Part shown: piece by piece, positions 22,512 through 33,882 of the stretch
Layout of the letters: each line of letters begins with the position of its first letter
Position numbering within the stretch: position 1 is the first letter of the stretch
Assembly: GCA_021502835.1 (NCBI GenBank)
Contig: JAKFGP010000033.1
Location: 252,425-316,424 of the forward strand
From: Streptomyces thinghirensis
Lineage (GTDB): Bacteria > Actinomycetota > Actinomycetia > Streptomycetales > Streptomycetaceae
Reading direction: 5' to 3'
DNA length: 64,000 bases
Made by a program: the position numbers and the translations under genes
The notes under the pieces: generated by a model
What the model was told of the DNA's origin: nothing
Seen by the model: the letters and a program-made list of their open reading frames with translations, nothing else
Database searches by the model: none

Positions 22512-23457
22512 GTGAGCACAGATTCCCGAGATCCGTACCCTGCCCGTGCCGGACGGCCTGGAGGGCGAGCGCGTCGACGCCGCCATCTCCCGCATGTTCG
22601 GCTTCTCCCGTACCAAGGCCGCGGAGCTCGCCGCGGCGGGCAAGGTGCAGGTCGACGGATCGGTGGTCGGCAAGTCCGAGCGCGTCCACGGCGGCGCCTG
22701 GCCAGAGGTCGAGATGCCGCAGGCGCCCGCGCCCGTGCAGATCGTCGCCGAGCCCGTCGAGGGCATGGAGATCGTGCACGACGACGACGACGTGGTCGTG
22801 ATCGTCAAGCCGGTCGGCGTCGCCGCCCACCCCTCGCCCGGCTGGAGCGGACCGACGGTCATCGGCGGACTGGCCGCCGCCGGGTACCGCGTCTCCACGC
22901 CCGGCGCCGCCGAGCGGCAGGGCATCGTGCACCGCCTCGACGTGGGCACGTCGGCCTGATGGCGGTGGCGAAGTCGAGGCGGGCGTACACCTCGCTCAAG
23001 CGCCAGTTCAAGGAGCGCACGGTCGACAAGCGCTACCACACGCTCGTGCAGGGCCACCCCGACCCGACCAGCGGCACCATCGACGCCCCCATCGGCCGCC
23101 ACCCCCAGTCCGACTACAAGTGGGCCGTCACCGCCGAGGGCAAGCCCTCCGTGACGCACTACGACCTCATCGAGCCTTCCGCGCCGCCTCCCTGCTCGAC
23201 GTGAAGCTGGGAAGCCGGCCGCGCCCACCAGATCCGCGTCCACATGGCCGCCCACCGGCACCCTGCGTCGGCGACCTGACCTCCGGCTCCGATTCCACGC
23301 TCGCCAAGCGGCTGCGCCTGCGCCGCCAGTGGCTGCACGCCGTACGGCTCGGCTTCGAGCACCCCGGCGACCCAGGCAGTGGGTCGAGTACGCCAGCAAA
23401 TCGCCCGACGACATCCAGCAGGCCCTGGACCTGGTCCGCGAGGAGACCTACGGATGA
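22512..23457 (+). CDS. rluD: RluD-type rRNA pseudouridine synthase (arm A)
   Basis: Copy of the gene described at 33879-34819. GTG at 22512. The S4 domain (about 22550-22720) and the central part up to HRLDVGTS at 22930-22955 are in frame; a base lost at 22956 ends the frame just after the catalytic Asp. Later segments carry indels near 23175, 23210, 23260 and 23375. TGA overlaps the ATG of the GNAT gene (ATGA). Confidence 0.88.
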
Positions 23458-23941
23458 GTGCCCCGGACCGGGCGCTGTCCTACGTGGTGCGGGTGGCCGA
23501 GGCTCCCGGTGACCAGGAGGCGTGCTTCGCGGTGCGCAAGGACGTCTTCGTGGTCGAGCGGAAGGTCCCCGAGGACATCGAGTGCAACGCCTACGACGAA
23601 AAGACGCCGACGCCGTCGTCCTGGCGGTCCGGGCGGACGGCGTACCGCTGGGCACCGGCCGGCTGCTGCACGGCGAAGGCCGCGGCGGCGAAGAACGGCG
23701 ACAGCGGCCGGCCGTCGGCTCCCTGGGCAGGCTCGCGGTGACCGCGCAGGCCGCGGAGTGGGCGTCGAGGCCGCGCTGGTACCGGGCCGTCGAGGACGCC
23801 CGCGCGCGCGGACTCCCGCGGTGGACCTGCGCACGCGCAGACCCACGCCCTGGGTTTCTACGAGCGACTGGGGTACGAGGCATACGGACCCGAGTTCCCC
23901 GACGCCGGGATCCCCACCGCGCGATGCGCCGCGCCCTGTGA
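23454..23941 (+). CDS. GNAT family N-acetyltransferase (arm A)
   Basis: Predicted acyl-CoA N-acyltransferase of ~158 aa, ATG overlapping the rluD stop. Readable blocks: YVVRVAEAPGDQEACFAVRK, then VPLGTGRLLHGE, GSLGRLAV and, in another frame, ALGFYERLGYEAYGPEF, the typical GNAT C-terminal beta-bulge region. The R/Q-x-x-G-x-G/A CoA loop is disrupted here and reads QARGVGVGAALV in arm B. Substrate unknown. Indels near 23610, 23745 and 23840 break the frame, and this gene differs from the arm B copy by more substitutions than the dcw genes do. Confidence 0.78.
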
Positions 23942-24031
23942 CCGGGGCGCCGAACGCGCTGGTGGGGCCGGTGGCGTGGCGGGCTTGAGGCCCGCCGTCT
24001 GAACGCCGAGACCCCACCGGAAGCGCTGACC

Positions 24032-25625
24032 GTGGATCAGTTGGCCCTGTTGTTCATACTGCTGCTCGGGGCCCTGCTGAACGTCCCGGTCGGTGCCCGG
24101 CTCGGGCTGCCGGCACCGGTGCTGATGACGGTCCTCGGCAAAACCGATCTGGCGCTGCTCGAGTTTGTGCCCAGCGTCGACTCCCCGGGCTCATCCTGCC
24201 CGCACTGCTGCCGCCGCTGCTTTACGCGGCCGTGCGGCAGCCACGTCCTGGCGGCAGTTCGCGGCCAACAAGCGCCCGGTGATCTTCCTGCTGGCGGTCG
24301 CGCTGGTCTTCGTCACCGTGACCTGCGTGGCCGCGGCGGTGAAGCGCGGTCGTGCCGGGACTGCCGATCGTCGCCGCCTTCGCCCTGGGCGCGTTGAGTG
24401 GCACCGCCCGACCCGGTCGCGGCGACCGCCGTCGCCGAGCGGCTGGCGCAACAGCGCCGCCTGGTCTCCATCCTGGAGGGGCGAGGGGCTGTTCAACGAC
24501 AATCACGGCCATCGTCCTGTACCACGTGGCCATCGCCGCGGCCGTCGGCGGCACTTTCTCGCCGTGGCGGGCCGGGCTCGACCTGGTGCTGTCCGCCGTC
24601 GTCGCCGTCGCGGTCGGCCTCGCCTGGGCTGGGCCGCCAACAAGCTGCTGAGACCTCCTGGGGGACGCCACCCTGCAGATCGGCCTGACGCTGCTGGTGC
24701 CTTACGGCTCCTACGTCCTGGCCGAGGAACTGCTGCTCCGGGTGCTCGCGGTGCTCACCACCGCGATGTTCCTCGCCGAGTACGCCTTCGACGCCGACGA
24801 CGTGATGACCCGGCTCGCCGGGCACACCGGGCGGGACGTCGTCGACACGCTCGTCACCGGCGTCGCCTTCGGACTCGTCGGCTCTGGAACTGCAACGCGA
24901 TCCGCACGGCCACCGGACGCTGGACCGAACTGCTCGGCTGGGGCGCGGCGATCGCCGGCGTGGTGATCCTGGTGCGGCTGGTGTAGCTGCTGCCGGCCAC
25001 CTGGCTGACCAAACGGGCTGCACGCCAGACGCGACCACGACGAGGAGGGGACCGCATGTCCCTGCGGGAGGCCGTCGTCATGTGGTGGTCGGGGATGCAG
25101 GGCGTCGCCTCGGTCGCGCTGGCGCTCGCGATACCGCTGAAGACGGACGACGGATCCGCCTTCCACGCCGCGCTCGTTCATCTTCGTCGCGTTCGGCGTG
25201 ATCATAGTACAGCTGCTGCTGCAGGCGCCTGACGCTGCCGTGGCTGGTGGGCCGGCTCGGGGTGCGGGCGGACACCGCGCGGGGGAAGGAGTACGAGAAG
25301 GAGCTGGCCGTACGGGCGGCGAAGGCGGCGAAGCAGCGGCTCGGGGAGATCGAGTCGGTCGAGGAACTCCCGGAGGAGCTGTCCGAGCAGATGCTGCGGC
25401 AGGCCTTCGACATCGGTATGCGGACCAGTCCCGACGTCGGCGGCGAGGAGCGGCGCGAGGCGCAGGAGCAGCAGGCCCGGCGGCACAAGGCAGATCCGTC
25501 GCGACGGGGCAGAGATGATGAGCGCCGCGCGCCACGAGGTGCTGGCCGCGCGCAGCGAACCCGGTGTACCACGGAGATCGTGGACCGGGTGCTGCGCCAG
25601 CCTGGACGTGCGCAGCCTGCGCTGA
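24032..25625 (+). CDS. CPA1 Na+/H+ antiporter (arm A)
   Basis: Membrane cation/proton exchanger (Na_H_Exchanger family). GTG at 24032 opens MDQLALLFILLLGALLNVPV. Hydrophobic helices follow, with FNDNHGHRPV-type remnants of the FND motif near 24490 and the segment EELLLRVLAVLTTAMFLAEY near 24725. A charged cytoplasmic tail (25260-25625) carries KEYEKELAVRAAKAAKQRL, EELPEELSEQMLRQAFDIGM and ends LDVRSLR. Expected ~520 aa. At least ten indels split the frame. Right-arm deletions make this copy ~28 bp longer than 31751-33316. It converges on mscS with ~22 bp between stops. Confidence 0.8.
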
Positions 25626-25647
25626 GGCCGGCCGCACGTCCTCGCGG

Positions 25648-26784
25648 TCACAGGCTCTTCGACGGCTGTTCGCGAAGCGGCGAGGCGCTCCGTCGGGGAG
25701 GCGGCAGGGGCGCTGCAAGCCGTCGCGGGACAGGCGCAGCGCCGCACGATCGTCGTGTTCACCGCGCGGCAGGGCGTACAGGTGCTCGTCGGCCAGCCAG
25801 CGGATCATTCCCTCCCGGGCGATGACCCCGGACCGTCCAGATGTCGTCCGCGTCCTTCGCCGTTACCAGGGCCCGCACCTGCATGGTGTTGAGGGTGGTG
25901 TCGGTGACGGTCAGGTTGTAGTCGCGGCCGTGCCAGGCCGAGCACTCGCGCAGGATGTCGCGCAGCCGCTCGCTCTTCGGCTGCAGCAGGGCCGAGTAGT
26001 CGAGATGCCAGAAGACGGTGCCGGTCATCTGCGGAGTGCCGCGCGACCAGTTCTCGAACGGCTTGGACGTGAAGTACGACACCGGCATGGTGATCCGGCG
26101 CTCGTCCCAGGTGCGCACGGTCAGGAAGGTGAGCGTGATCTCCTCGACGGTGCCCCACTCCCCGTCCACCACGACCATGTCGCCCATGCCGCCGCCTGCC
26201 GCCGAAGGCGATCTGGAACCCGGCGAACATGTTGCTGAGCGTGGACTGGGCGGCCACACCGGCGACGATGCCGAGGATGCCGGCCGAGGCCAGCAACCAG
26301 GCGCCCACCGCCTGCATCGCGGGGAACATCAGCAGCATCGACGACACGGCGACCACGCCGACGACCGCCGAGACCACCCGCATGATCAGCGACACCTGCG
26401 TGCGCACCCGCCGTACCCGGGCCGGGTTCCGCTCGGCGTGGGCGTGGGCGTGGCACCCGGGGGTACGAGGTCTCGACGATCACCGCAGGCGATCCGGATC
26501 ACCATCCAGGCCGCGAAGCCGATCAGTACCAGCGTCAGCGTTCTCCCGACCCCCTCCCGGTGGTCGGGGAACACCTGGGCCTCGACGTACGACCACCTCG
26601 GCGGCGCCGAGCACAGGAGGAGCGGGTAGGGGATGCGGGCACGGCGCGGCAACCCCCACAGGGGCGACTCGGGTGCCGTCCGTCGGCCGCCCCGCGCAGC
26701 AGCAGGTCGGTGGCCCAGCCGGTGACCAGGGTCAGCAGGACGGAGCCGCCGACCACGATCGGGGGGCGGTATGGAGGTCTCCAT
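25648..26784 (-). CDS. MscS-type mechanosensitive channel (arm A)
   Basis: Copy of the gene described at 30596-31725. The beta-domain part is in frame from ~26195 to 25759 and the helix region (LIMRVVSAVVGVVAVSSML ... GILGIVAGVAAQSTLSNMFA) from 26407 to ~26205. Indels near 26200, 26440 and 26700 divide it. The start (ATG 26782-26784) and the end at TGA 25648-25650 are inferred by matching both arms. Confidence 0.82.
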
Positions 26785-26889
26785 CCTCGAACGCCAACCG
26801 CACCCGCTGCGCTGCGAACCTGTGACTTCCGTCCCGTCCCGGGTATCGCCGCGCACCGCGTTGTCACACCCGGCCAGCACCATGGCCTC

Positions 26890-27503
26890 GCGAACATCGT
26901 GCTCTTCACTCGACCCTTGGCCCGAGGCCCGCGGTGCGGCGGGCCGCCGCCCGGCCTGCGCGAAGCCGGGCACCAGGTGTCGACCCCGAACGCGGCGAGG
27001 GCCGGACGTTCGGCCGCGGTCGAGGAGGGCATAGCCCGCAGGAGGAGATCGGCAAGGAGGAGCTGCTGAAGAGCCAGGCCGTGCTGGCAGCCGCCTTATT
27101 CCGAGCGGGGACTGGTGTACGCCGGGCTCTCGCTCGGCGCCTCCATCGCCCAGACCCTCGCCCTCGGCGACCACCGTTCCCGCGGGCTGCTCCTCCTGCA
27201 CGGCGCCTCCGGACATCGCGGCCAGCGCCTCGGTGGACGACCTGCGGTGCAGCTGCACGTCGCCGAGCCGGACGCCTTCGAGACGGACGACTGGCTCAGC
27301 GCCTGACATCTCCAGATGGGCCGGATCGGCGCCGACGTCGAGGTCTACAGAATACGCCGGGGCCGGCCATTTCTACACCGACCCCGACCTGCCTGACCAC
27401 GACGAGGAGGCCGCCGAGGCCACCCTGGCGGGCGGCGCTCGGCTTCCTCGACTCGCTCCAGGAGGCGGATGCTCCCGGCGAGGTGGATCAGACCGGCGCG
27501 TAG
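26890..27503 (+). CDS. Dienelactone hydrolase-like alpha/beta hydrolase (arm A)
   Basis: Small (~200 aa) alpha/beta hydrolase. N-terminus (N)IVLFT then, with arm [16 protein letters not shown]; nucleophile elbow YAGLSLGAS at about 27120-27145 (Ser where true dienelactone hydrolases have Cys); LLLLHG strand; acid residue in the DAFETDDWL segment; and His in [19 protein letters not shown]. Ends EVDQTGA at TAG 27501-27503, overlapping the convergent phoD end by 16 bp. The start codon reads GCG here and ATG in arm B. Divergent from mscS with a 105-bp gap. Substrate unknown. Indels near 26940, 27010, 27090 and 27215 break the frame. Confidence 0.75.
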
Positions 27504-28757
27504 ACGCGCTCGACCCGCTGTGTGCCGCTGCGCGCGTGCGGTGCGAACGGGCCCACTTCGACGTGGCGTCCGGGTCGGTGCGGTCGGAGACGACGTAGTA
27601 GTCCATCCCGTCCGGTCGCGGTGATGTCCAGCACGCCGTAGCCGTGCCGGTCGGTGTCGACCCGGTGGACGGTGCCGGTTCGCGGCCCGGATGACCGGCG
27701 CCGCGATCGCCGAGACCACGTCCCTCGGGGACCTTCACGATGTCGTCGAGGTTGTCGGAGGTCACCGAGGTGACGACGAACTCCGTGGCGGCGGAGGCGG
27801 ACAGCGGGTACGTGGCGGCGTTGTGCGGCACGTCGTTGGCCCACGCCATGTGGATGTCGCCGGTCAGGAACACCGTGTTGCGGATGGCGTTCGCGCGCAG
27901 GTGCGCCAGCAGTTCCCGGCGGTCGTCGGTGTACCCGTCCCACTGGTCGGTGTTGAGGCGAGGCCCTCCTTGGGCAGTCCGAGCAGGCTCGGCGAACGGC
28001 CTCAGCAACTCGGCGGGGATCGAGCCGACGGCGAACGGCGAGATCATCACCGAGTTGCCGATCAGCCGCCAGGTGGTGTCGGAGGAGGTCAGCCCGCCTT
28101 GAGCCAGTCGAGCTGGGCGCGGCCGGGTGAGGGTGCGCTCCGGGTCGTCGACCTCGCCGTTGCCGAGTGCCACCTGCTGCGAGCGGAAGGGAACGCAGGT
28201 CCAGCAGCGACAGGTCGGCCCAGCTTGCCGAAGCGCAGCCTGCGGTAGGTGGTGCCGGCGATCGCGGGACGCACCGGCATCCACTCGAAGTAGGCCCGCT
28301 TGGCGGCGGCCTGACGATGCCGCCCAGGTGCCCTCGGCGCCCTCGGTGTGGTTCTCGGCGCCGCCCGACGAGGTGTCGTTGACGATCTCGTGGTCGTCCC
28401 AGATCACCACGACCGGCGCCGCGGCGTGCAGCGCCTGGAGGTCGAGGTCATTCTTGTACCGGCCGTGCCGGGACGCGGTAGTCGGCGAGCGTGGAGGATC
28501 TCGTGGGCGGGCGCGTGCGGCCAGCCGACGGTGTCTGGCGGGTGCCGGTGCTCGCCGGGTGCCGTACTCGTAGATGTAGTCGCCCAGATGCAGCCAGGCG
28601 TCCAGGTCGCCGCGGGCCGCGGAGATGCCGGTACGACGAGAAGTGGCCGGCCTCCCAGTTGGCGCAGGAGACCACGCCGAAGCGCAGACCGGTGACGGCG
28701 GCGTCGGCAGCGGGGGCGGTGCGGGGTGCGGGGCGGCGGGGGAGGTCGAGTGGGACG
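27488..28757 (-). CDS. phoD: PhoD-type alkaline phosphatase (arm A, 5' end missing)
   Basis: Calcium/iron-dependent phosphodiesterase/phosphatase family, normally exported by the Tat route and induced by phosphate starvation. Seen on the minus strand: [122 protein letters not shown] and the end ERVYAPV (TGA 27488-27490). The Asp/His pairs in GDYIYEY, WDDHE and GDIHM are the metal ligands of the family. The Tat signal and N-terminal Ig-like domain are absent because the sequence turns back at 28757. Several indels. Confidence 0.85.
28631..28757. other. Unpaired loop between the two arms
   Basis: The arms stop matching after about 28630 and resume at about 28758, leaving 127 nt present once. 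Read on the minus strand the loop continues phoD upstream, encoding a stretch with the elements [19 protein letters not shown] just before the metal-site segment [10 protein letters not shown]. It is thus ordinary phoD sequence from the left arm that the right arm failed to repeat. I see no adapter sequence in it. Confidence 0.85.
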
Positions 28758-29901
28758 CGGCATCTTCGCGACCCGCGGCGACTTCACCGCCTGGCCCATC
28801 TGGGCGACTACATCTACGAGTACGGCACCGGCGAGTACCGGCACCCGCGGACACCGTTCGGCCGGCCGCCGCGCCCGCCCACGAGATCCTCACGCTCGCC
28901 GACTACCGCGTCCGGCACGGCCGGTCGCAAGGACCGACCCCGACCTCCAGGCGCTGCACGCCGCGGCTTCGGTCGTGGCGATCTGGGACGACCACGAGAT
29001 CGCCAACGACACCTGGTCCGGGCGGCGCCGAGAACCACACCGAGGACGCCGAGGGCACCTGGGCGGCACCGTCAGGCCGCCGCCAAGCAGACCTACTTCG
29101 AGTGGATGTCGGTGCGTCCCGCGATCGCCGGCACCACCTACCGCAGGCTGCGCTTCGGCAAGCTCGGCCGACCTGTCGCTGCTGGACCTGCGTTCCTTCC
29201 GCTCGCAGCAGGTGGCACTCGGCAACGGCGAGGTCGACGACCCGGAGCGCACCCTCACCGGCCGCGCCCAGCTCGACTGGCTCAAGGCGGGCTGACCTCC
29301 TCCGACACCACCTGGCGGCTGATCGGCAACTCGGTGATGATCTCGCCGTTCGCCGTCGAGCTCGATCCCCGCCGAGTTGCTGCGGGCGCTCGCCGAGTCT
29401 GCTCGGACTGCCCAAGGAGGGCCTCGCCCTCAACACCGACCAGTGGGACGGGTACACCGACGACCGCCGGGAACTGCTGGCGCACCTGCGCGCGAACGCC
29501 ATCCGCAACACGGTGTTCCTGACCGGCGACATCCACATGGCGTGGGCCAACGACGTGCCGCACAACGCCGCCGCGGCCACCCGCTGTCCGCCTCCGCCGC
29601 CACGGGGTTCGTCGTCACCTCGGTGACCTCCGACAACCTCGACGACATCGTGAAGGTCCCCGAGGGGCCCGGTCTCGGCGATCGCGGCGCCGGTCATCCG
29701 GGCCGCGAACGACTGCAGCGTCCACTCGGTCGACACCGACCGGCACGGCTACGGCGTGCTGGACATCACCGCGGACCGGACGAGATGGACTACTACGTCA
29801 TCTCCGACCGCACCGACCCGGACGCCACGTCGAAGTGGGCCCGTTCGTTACGCACCGCTCTGCGCCGCACAGCGGGTCGAGCGCGTCTACGCGCGGTCTG
29901 A
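28758..29901 (+). CDS. phoD: PhoD-type alkaline phosphatase (arm B, 5' end missing)
   Basis: Mirror copy that begins abruptly at the turn, about 15 codons before [89 protein letters not shown] and [18 protein letters not shown] follow in several frames, ending VYAR(S) at TGA 29899-29901. The first 45 bases after the turn differ from arm A by about eight substitutions, far more than elsewhere. No start codon or signal peptide. Confidence 0.83.
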
Positions 29902-30489
29902 TCCACCTCGCCGGGAGCATCCGCCTCCTGGAGCGAGTCAAAGAAGCCGAGCGCCACCCGCCACGGTGGCCTCGGCGGCCTCCTCGTCGTGGTCAGGCAG
30001 GTCGGGGTCGGTGTAGAGATGGCCGGACCCGGCGTATCTCTTAGACCTCGACGTCGGCGCCGATCCGGCCACTCTGGAGTACCAGCGCTGCAGTCGTCCG
30101 TCTCGAAGGCGTCCGGCTCGGCGACGTGCAGCTGGACCGGCTCGTCCACCGCGGCTTGGCCGCGATTTCCGGAGGTGCCGTGCAGGGGGAGCAGACCGCG
30201 GGAACGGTCGTCGCCGAGGGCGAGGGTCCTGGCGATGGAGGCGCCGAGCGAGAACCCGGCGTACACCAGTCCCCGCTCGGAATGAGGGCGGCTGCCAGCA
30301 CAGCCCCCTTCTCCCCAGCTCCTCCTTGCCGATCTCCTCCTGGTGGGCCATGCCCTCCTCGACCGTCGTCGAACGTCCGGCCCTCGAAGAGGTCCGGGGT
30401 CAATCCCTGGTGCCCGGCTTCGCGCAGCCGGTCGGCGGCCTGCCGCCGCGAGCCTCGGGCCAAGGGTCGGTGAAGAGCACGATGTTCAT
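29887..30489 (-). CDS. Dienelactone hydrolase-like alpha/beta hydrolase (arm B)
   Basis: Mirror of 26890-27503. This copy preserves an ATG (30487-30489) and the N-terminus [16 protein letters not shown], and the elbow YAGFSLGAS. The tail continues past the arm A stop because one C is missing in the shared phoD/hydrolase overlap. Confidence 0.75.
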
Positions 30490-30595
30490 GAGGCCATGGT
30501 GCCAGCCGGGTGTGACAACGCGGTGCGCGGCGATACCCGGGACAGGACGGAAGTCCACAGGTTCGCAGCACGGCGAGGTGCGGTTACGTTCGAGG

Positions 30596-31725
30596 ATGGA
30601 AAGCGCCACTCCGCCCCCTGATCGTGGTCGGCGGCTCCGTCCTGCTGACCCTGGTCATCGGCTGGGCCACCGACCTGCTGCTGCGCAAGGCCGTGAGGCG
30701 GCACCCCGAAACATTCCTGTGGGGGCTGCTACACCAAGCGCGCATCCCCTACCAGCTCCTCCTGTGCTCGGCACTGCTGAGAGGGTCATTACGTCGAGCC
30801 CCAACTTTCCCCCGACTCCCTGAGGAGGGGTCAGCCAGACGCTGACGCTGGTACTGATCGGCTCGGCGGCCTGGATGGTGATCCGGATCGCCCGCGGCGA
30901 TCGTCGAGATCTCGTACTCCCGCTACGCCCCCGCCCGCGCCGAGCGGAACCCGGTCCGGGTACGGCGGGTGCGCACGCAAGTGTCGCTGATCATGCGGGT
31001 GGTCTCGGCGGTCGTCGGCGTGGTCGCCGTGTCATCGATGCTGCTGACGTTCCCCGCGATGCAGGCGGCGGGCGCCTCGCTGCTGGCCTCGGCCGGCATC
31101 CTCGGCATCGTCGCCGGTGTGGCCGCCCAGTCCACGCTCAGCAACATGTTCGCCGGGTTCCAGATCACCTTCGGCGACATGGTGCGCATGGGCGACACAG
31201 TCGTGGTGGACAAGAAGTGGGGCACCGTCGAGGAGATCACGCTCACCTTCCTGACCGTGCGCACCTGGGACGAGCGCCGGATCACCATGCCGGTGTCGTA
31301 CTTCACGTGCAAGCCGTTCGAGAACTGGTCCGCGCGGCACTCTCAGATGACCGCTTTCGTCTTCTGGCATCTCGACCACTCGGCCCCGCTGAAGCCGATG
31401 CGCGAGCAGCTGCGCGACATCCTGCGCGAGTGCCCGGCCTGGGACGGCCGCGACTACAACCTGACCGTCACCGACACCACCCCCAACACCATGCAGGTGC
31501 GGGCCCTGGTAACGGCGAAGGACGCGGACGACATCTGGACGGTCCGGGTCATGATCCGCGAGGGAATGATCCGCTGGCTCGCCGACGAGCACCCGTACGC
31601 CCTGCCGCGGGTGAACACGACGGACGCGGGCGCTGCGCCCGTCCCGCGACGGCTTGCAGCGCCCCCGCCGCTCCCCCGGACGGAGCGCCCCGCCGCTTCC
31701 GGAACAGCCGTCGAAGAGCCTGTAG
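30596..31725 (+). CDS. MscS-type mechanosensitive channel (arm B)
   Basis: Small-conductance tension-gated channel that releases solutes on osmotic downshock. ATG at 30596; helices at about residues 9-25 (LIVVGGSVLLTLVIGWATDL), 75-95 and in the intact run 30969-31620: SLIMRVVSAVVGVVAVSSML, then pore helix TM3 with GILGIVAGVAAQSTLSNMFAG (Gly/Ala pattern of the family). The beta domain follows with FGDMVRMGDTVVVDKKWGTV, EEITLTFLTVRTWDERRI and MPVSYF. ~375 aa. The end is inferred: in the frame reading SKSL both arms have a stop at the same place (TAG 31723-31725 here, TGA in arm A). Convergent with the antiporter. One or two indels near 30790 and 30900. Confidence 0.85.
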
Positions 31726-31750
31726 ACCGCGAGGACGTGCGCGGCCGGCC

Positions 31751-33316
31751 TCAGCGCAGGCTGCGCACGTCCAGCTGGCGCAGCACCCGGTCCACGATCT
31801 CCGGGGTGGCACCGGGTTCGCTGCGCGCGGCCAGCACCCCGTGGCGCGCGGCGCTCATCATCTCGCCCTGATGCGACGGATCCGCTTCAGCCGCCGGGCC
31901 CGCTGCTCCTGCGCCTCGCGCCGCCCTCGCCGCCGACGTCGGGACTGATCCGCATACCGATGTCGAAGGCCCGCCGCAGCATCTGCTCGGACAGCTCCTC
32001 CGGGAGTTCCTCGACCGACTCGATCTCCCTGAGCCGCTGCTTCGCCGCCTTCGCCGCCCGTACGGCCGGCTCCTTCTCGTACTCTTTCTCCCGCTCGGTG
32101 TCCGCCCGCACCCCGGGCCGGCCCACCAGCCACGGCAGCGTCAGGCTCCCGCAGCAGCAGCGCGTGACCATGATCACGCCGAACGCGACGAAGATGATCT
32201 CTCGCGGTGCGGAAGGCGATCCGTCGTCCGTCTTCAGCGGGATCTCGAGCGCCAGCGCGACCGGAGGCGACGCCCCGCATCCCCGCCCACCACATGACGA
32301 CGGTTTCCGCGGGGACATGCGGGGATGTCCTCGTCGTGGTCGCGTCTCATGCAGCCGTTTGGTCAGGCCAGGTGGCCGGCAGCAGCCACACCAGCCGCAC
32401 CAGGATCACCACGCCGGCGATCGCCGCGGCCCAGCCGAGCAGTTCGGTCCAGCGTCCGGAGGCCGTGCGGATCGCGTTGTGCAGTTCAGGCCGACCAGGT
32501 CCGAAGGCGACGCCGGTGACGAGCGTGTCGACGACGTCCCACACGTGTGCCCGGCGAGCCGGGTCATCACGTCGTCGGCGTCGAAGGCGTACTCGGCGAG
32601 GAACATCGCGGTGGTGAGCACCGCGAGCACCCAGAAGCTGCAGTTCCTCGGCCGGGACGTAGGAGCCGGTAGGGCACCAGCAGCGTCAGGCCGATCTGCA
32701 GGGTGGCGTCCCCCAGAGGCTCATCAGCTTGTTGGTGGCCCAGCCCAGCGCGAGGACGACCGCGACGGCGACGGCGGACAGCACCAGTCGTCGCGGACCG
32801 CCACGGCGAGCAGTGCCGCCGACGGCCCGGCGATGGCCACGTGGTACAGGACGATAGGCCGTTGACGTCGTTGAACAGCCCTCGCCCCTCCAGGATGGAG
32901 ACCAGGCGGCGCGGCAGCCCCAGTGTCGGCGACGGCGGTCGCCGCGACCGGGTCGGGCAGACCTACGCGCCCAGGGCGAAGGCGGCGGCGATCGGCAGTC
33001 CCGGCACGACCGCGCTCCGCCACCGCGCCACGCAGGTCAGCGGTGACGAAGACCAGCGCGACCGCCAGCAAAGATCAGGGCGCTCGGTGGCCGCGAACTG
33101 CCGCCAGGACGTGCGCCGCACGGCCGCGTAAAGCAGCGGCGACAGCAGTGCGGGCAGGATGAGCTCGGGTGGGATGTCGACGTTGGGACGCACGCGAGCA
33201 GCGCCAGGACGATGCCGAGGACCGTCATCAGCACCGGTGCCGGCAGCTCGAGCCGAGCGATCGGGACGCTCAGCAGGGCCCCGAGCAGCAGTATGAACAA
33301 CAGGGCCACCGATCAC
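31751..33316 (-). CDS. CPA1 Na+/H+ antiporter (arm B)
   Basis: Mirror of 24032-25625, about 28 bp shorter because of many lost bases. Readable parts: ALLFILLLGALLSVPIARLE at the N-terminus, VPTSTSHPS, and the cytoplasmic tail RADTEREKEYEKEPAVRAAK with EELPEELSEQMLRRAFDIGM. The start is probably GTG 33314-33316; the stop TGA is at 31751-31753 (RSLR). Confidence 0.76.
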
Positions 33317-33404
33317 GATCAGCGCTCGGTGGGGTCTCGGCGTTCAAACGGCGGGCCTCAAGCCTGCCACGCCACCGGCCCCACCAGCGCGTTCGGCGCC
33401 TCGG

Positions 33405-33882
33405 TCACAGGGCGCGGCGCATCGCGCGTGTGATCCCGGCGCCCGGGGAACTCGGGTCCGTATGCCTCGTACCCCAGTCGCTCGTAGCAGCCCAGGGCGT
33501 GGGTCTGCGCGTGCAGGTCCACCGCGTGAGTCCGCGCGCGCAGGCGTCCTCGACGGCCCGCACCAGCGCGGCCCCGACGCCCACTCCGCGGCCTGCGCGG
33601 TCGCCGCGAGCCTGCCCAGGGAGCCGACGGCCGGGTCGCCGTCGCCGTTCTTCACCGCTGCGGCCCTCGCCGTGCAGCAGCCGGCCGGTGCCCAGCGGTA
33701 CGCCGTCCGCCCGGACCGCCGGGGCGTGCACGGCGTCGGCGTCGTAGGCGTCGTACTCGATGTCCTCGGGGACCTTCTGCTCGACCACGGAAACGTCCTT
33801 GCGCACCGCGAAGCACGCCTCCCGGTCACCGGGAGCCTCGCTACCCGCACCACCAGGACAGCGCCCGGTCCGGGGCACTCAT
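33405..33882 (-). CDS. GNAT family N-acetyltransferase (arm B)
   Basis: Mirror of 23454-23941. ATG at 33880-33882 overlaps the rluD stop. The frame from 33853 shows the CoA-binding pattern ARGVGVGAALVRAVEDA in the repaired reading; ends AMRRAL at TGA 33405-33407. About ten bases shorter than arm A. Confidence 0.76.

Larger units (their letters stand above)
1..28630 (+). repeat. Left arm (A) of a giant inverted repeat
   Basis: This stretch recurs in reverse complement at 28758-57312. Shared landmarks pair with an almost constant coordinate sum: ftsL start 107/57205, murE start 2848/54477, ftsZ start 12002/45324, ileS start 20395/36929, lspA start 21821/35507. The first 12 bases pair with 57301-57312, so the repeat may continue to the left of the window. 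Differences from the other arm are mostly one-base indels, with some nonsense substitutions. I infer an unpolished long-read fold-back rather than a chromosomal duplication. Confidence 0.96.
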
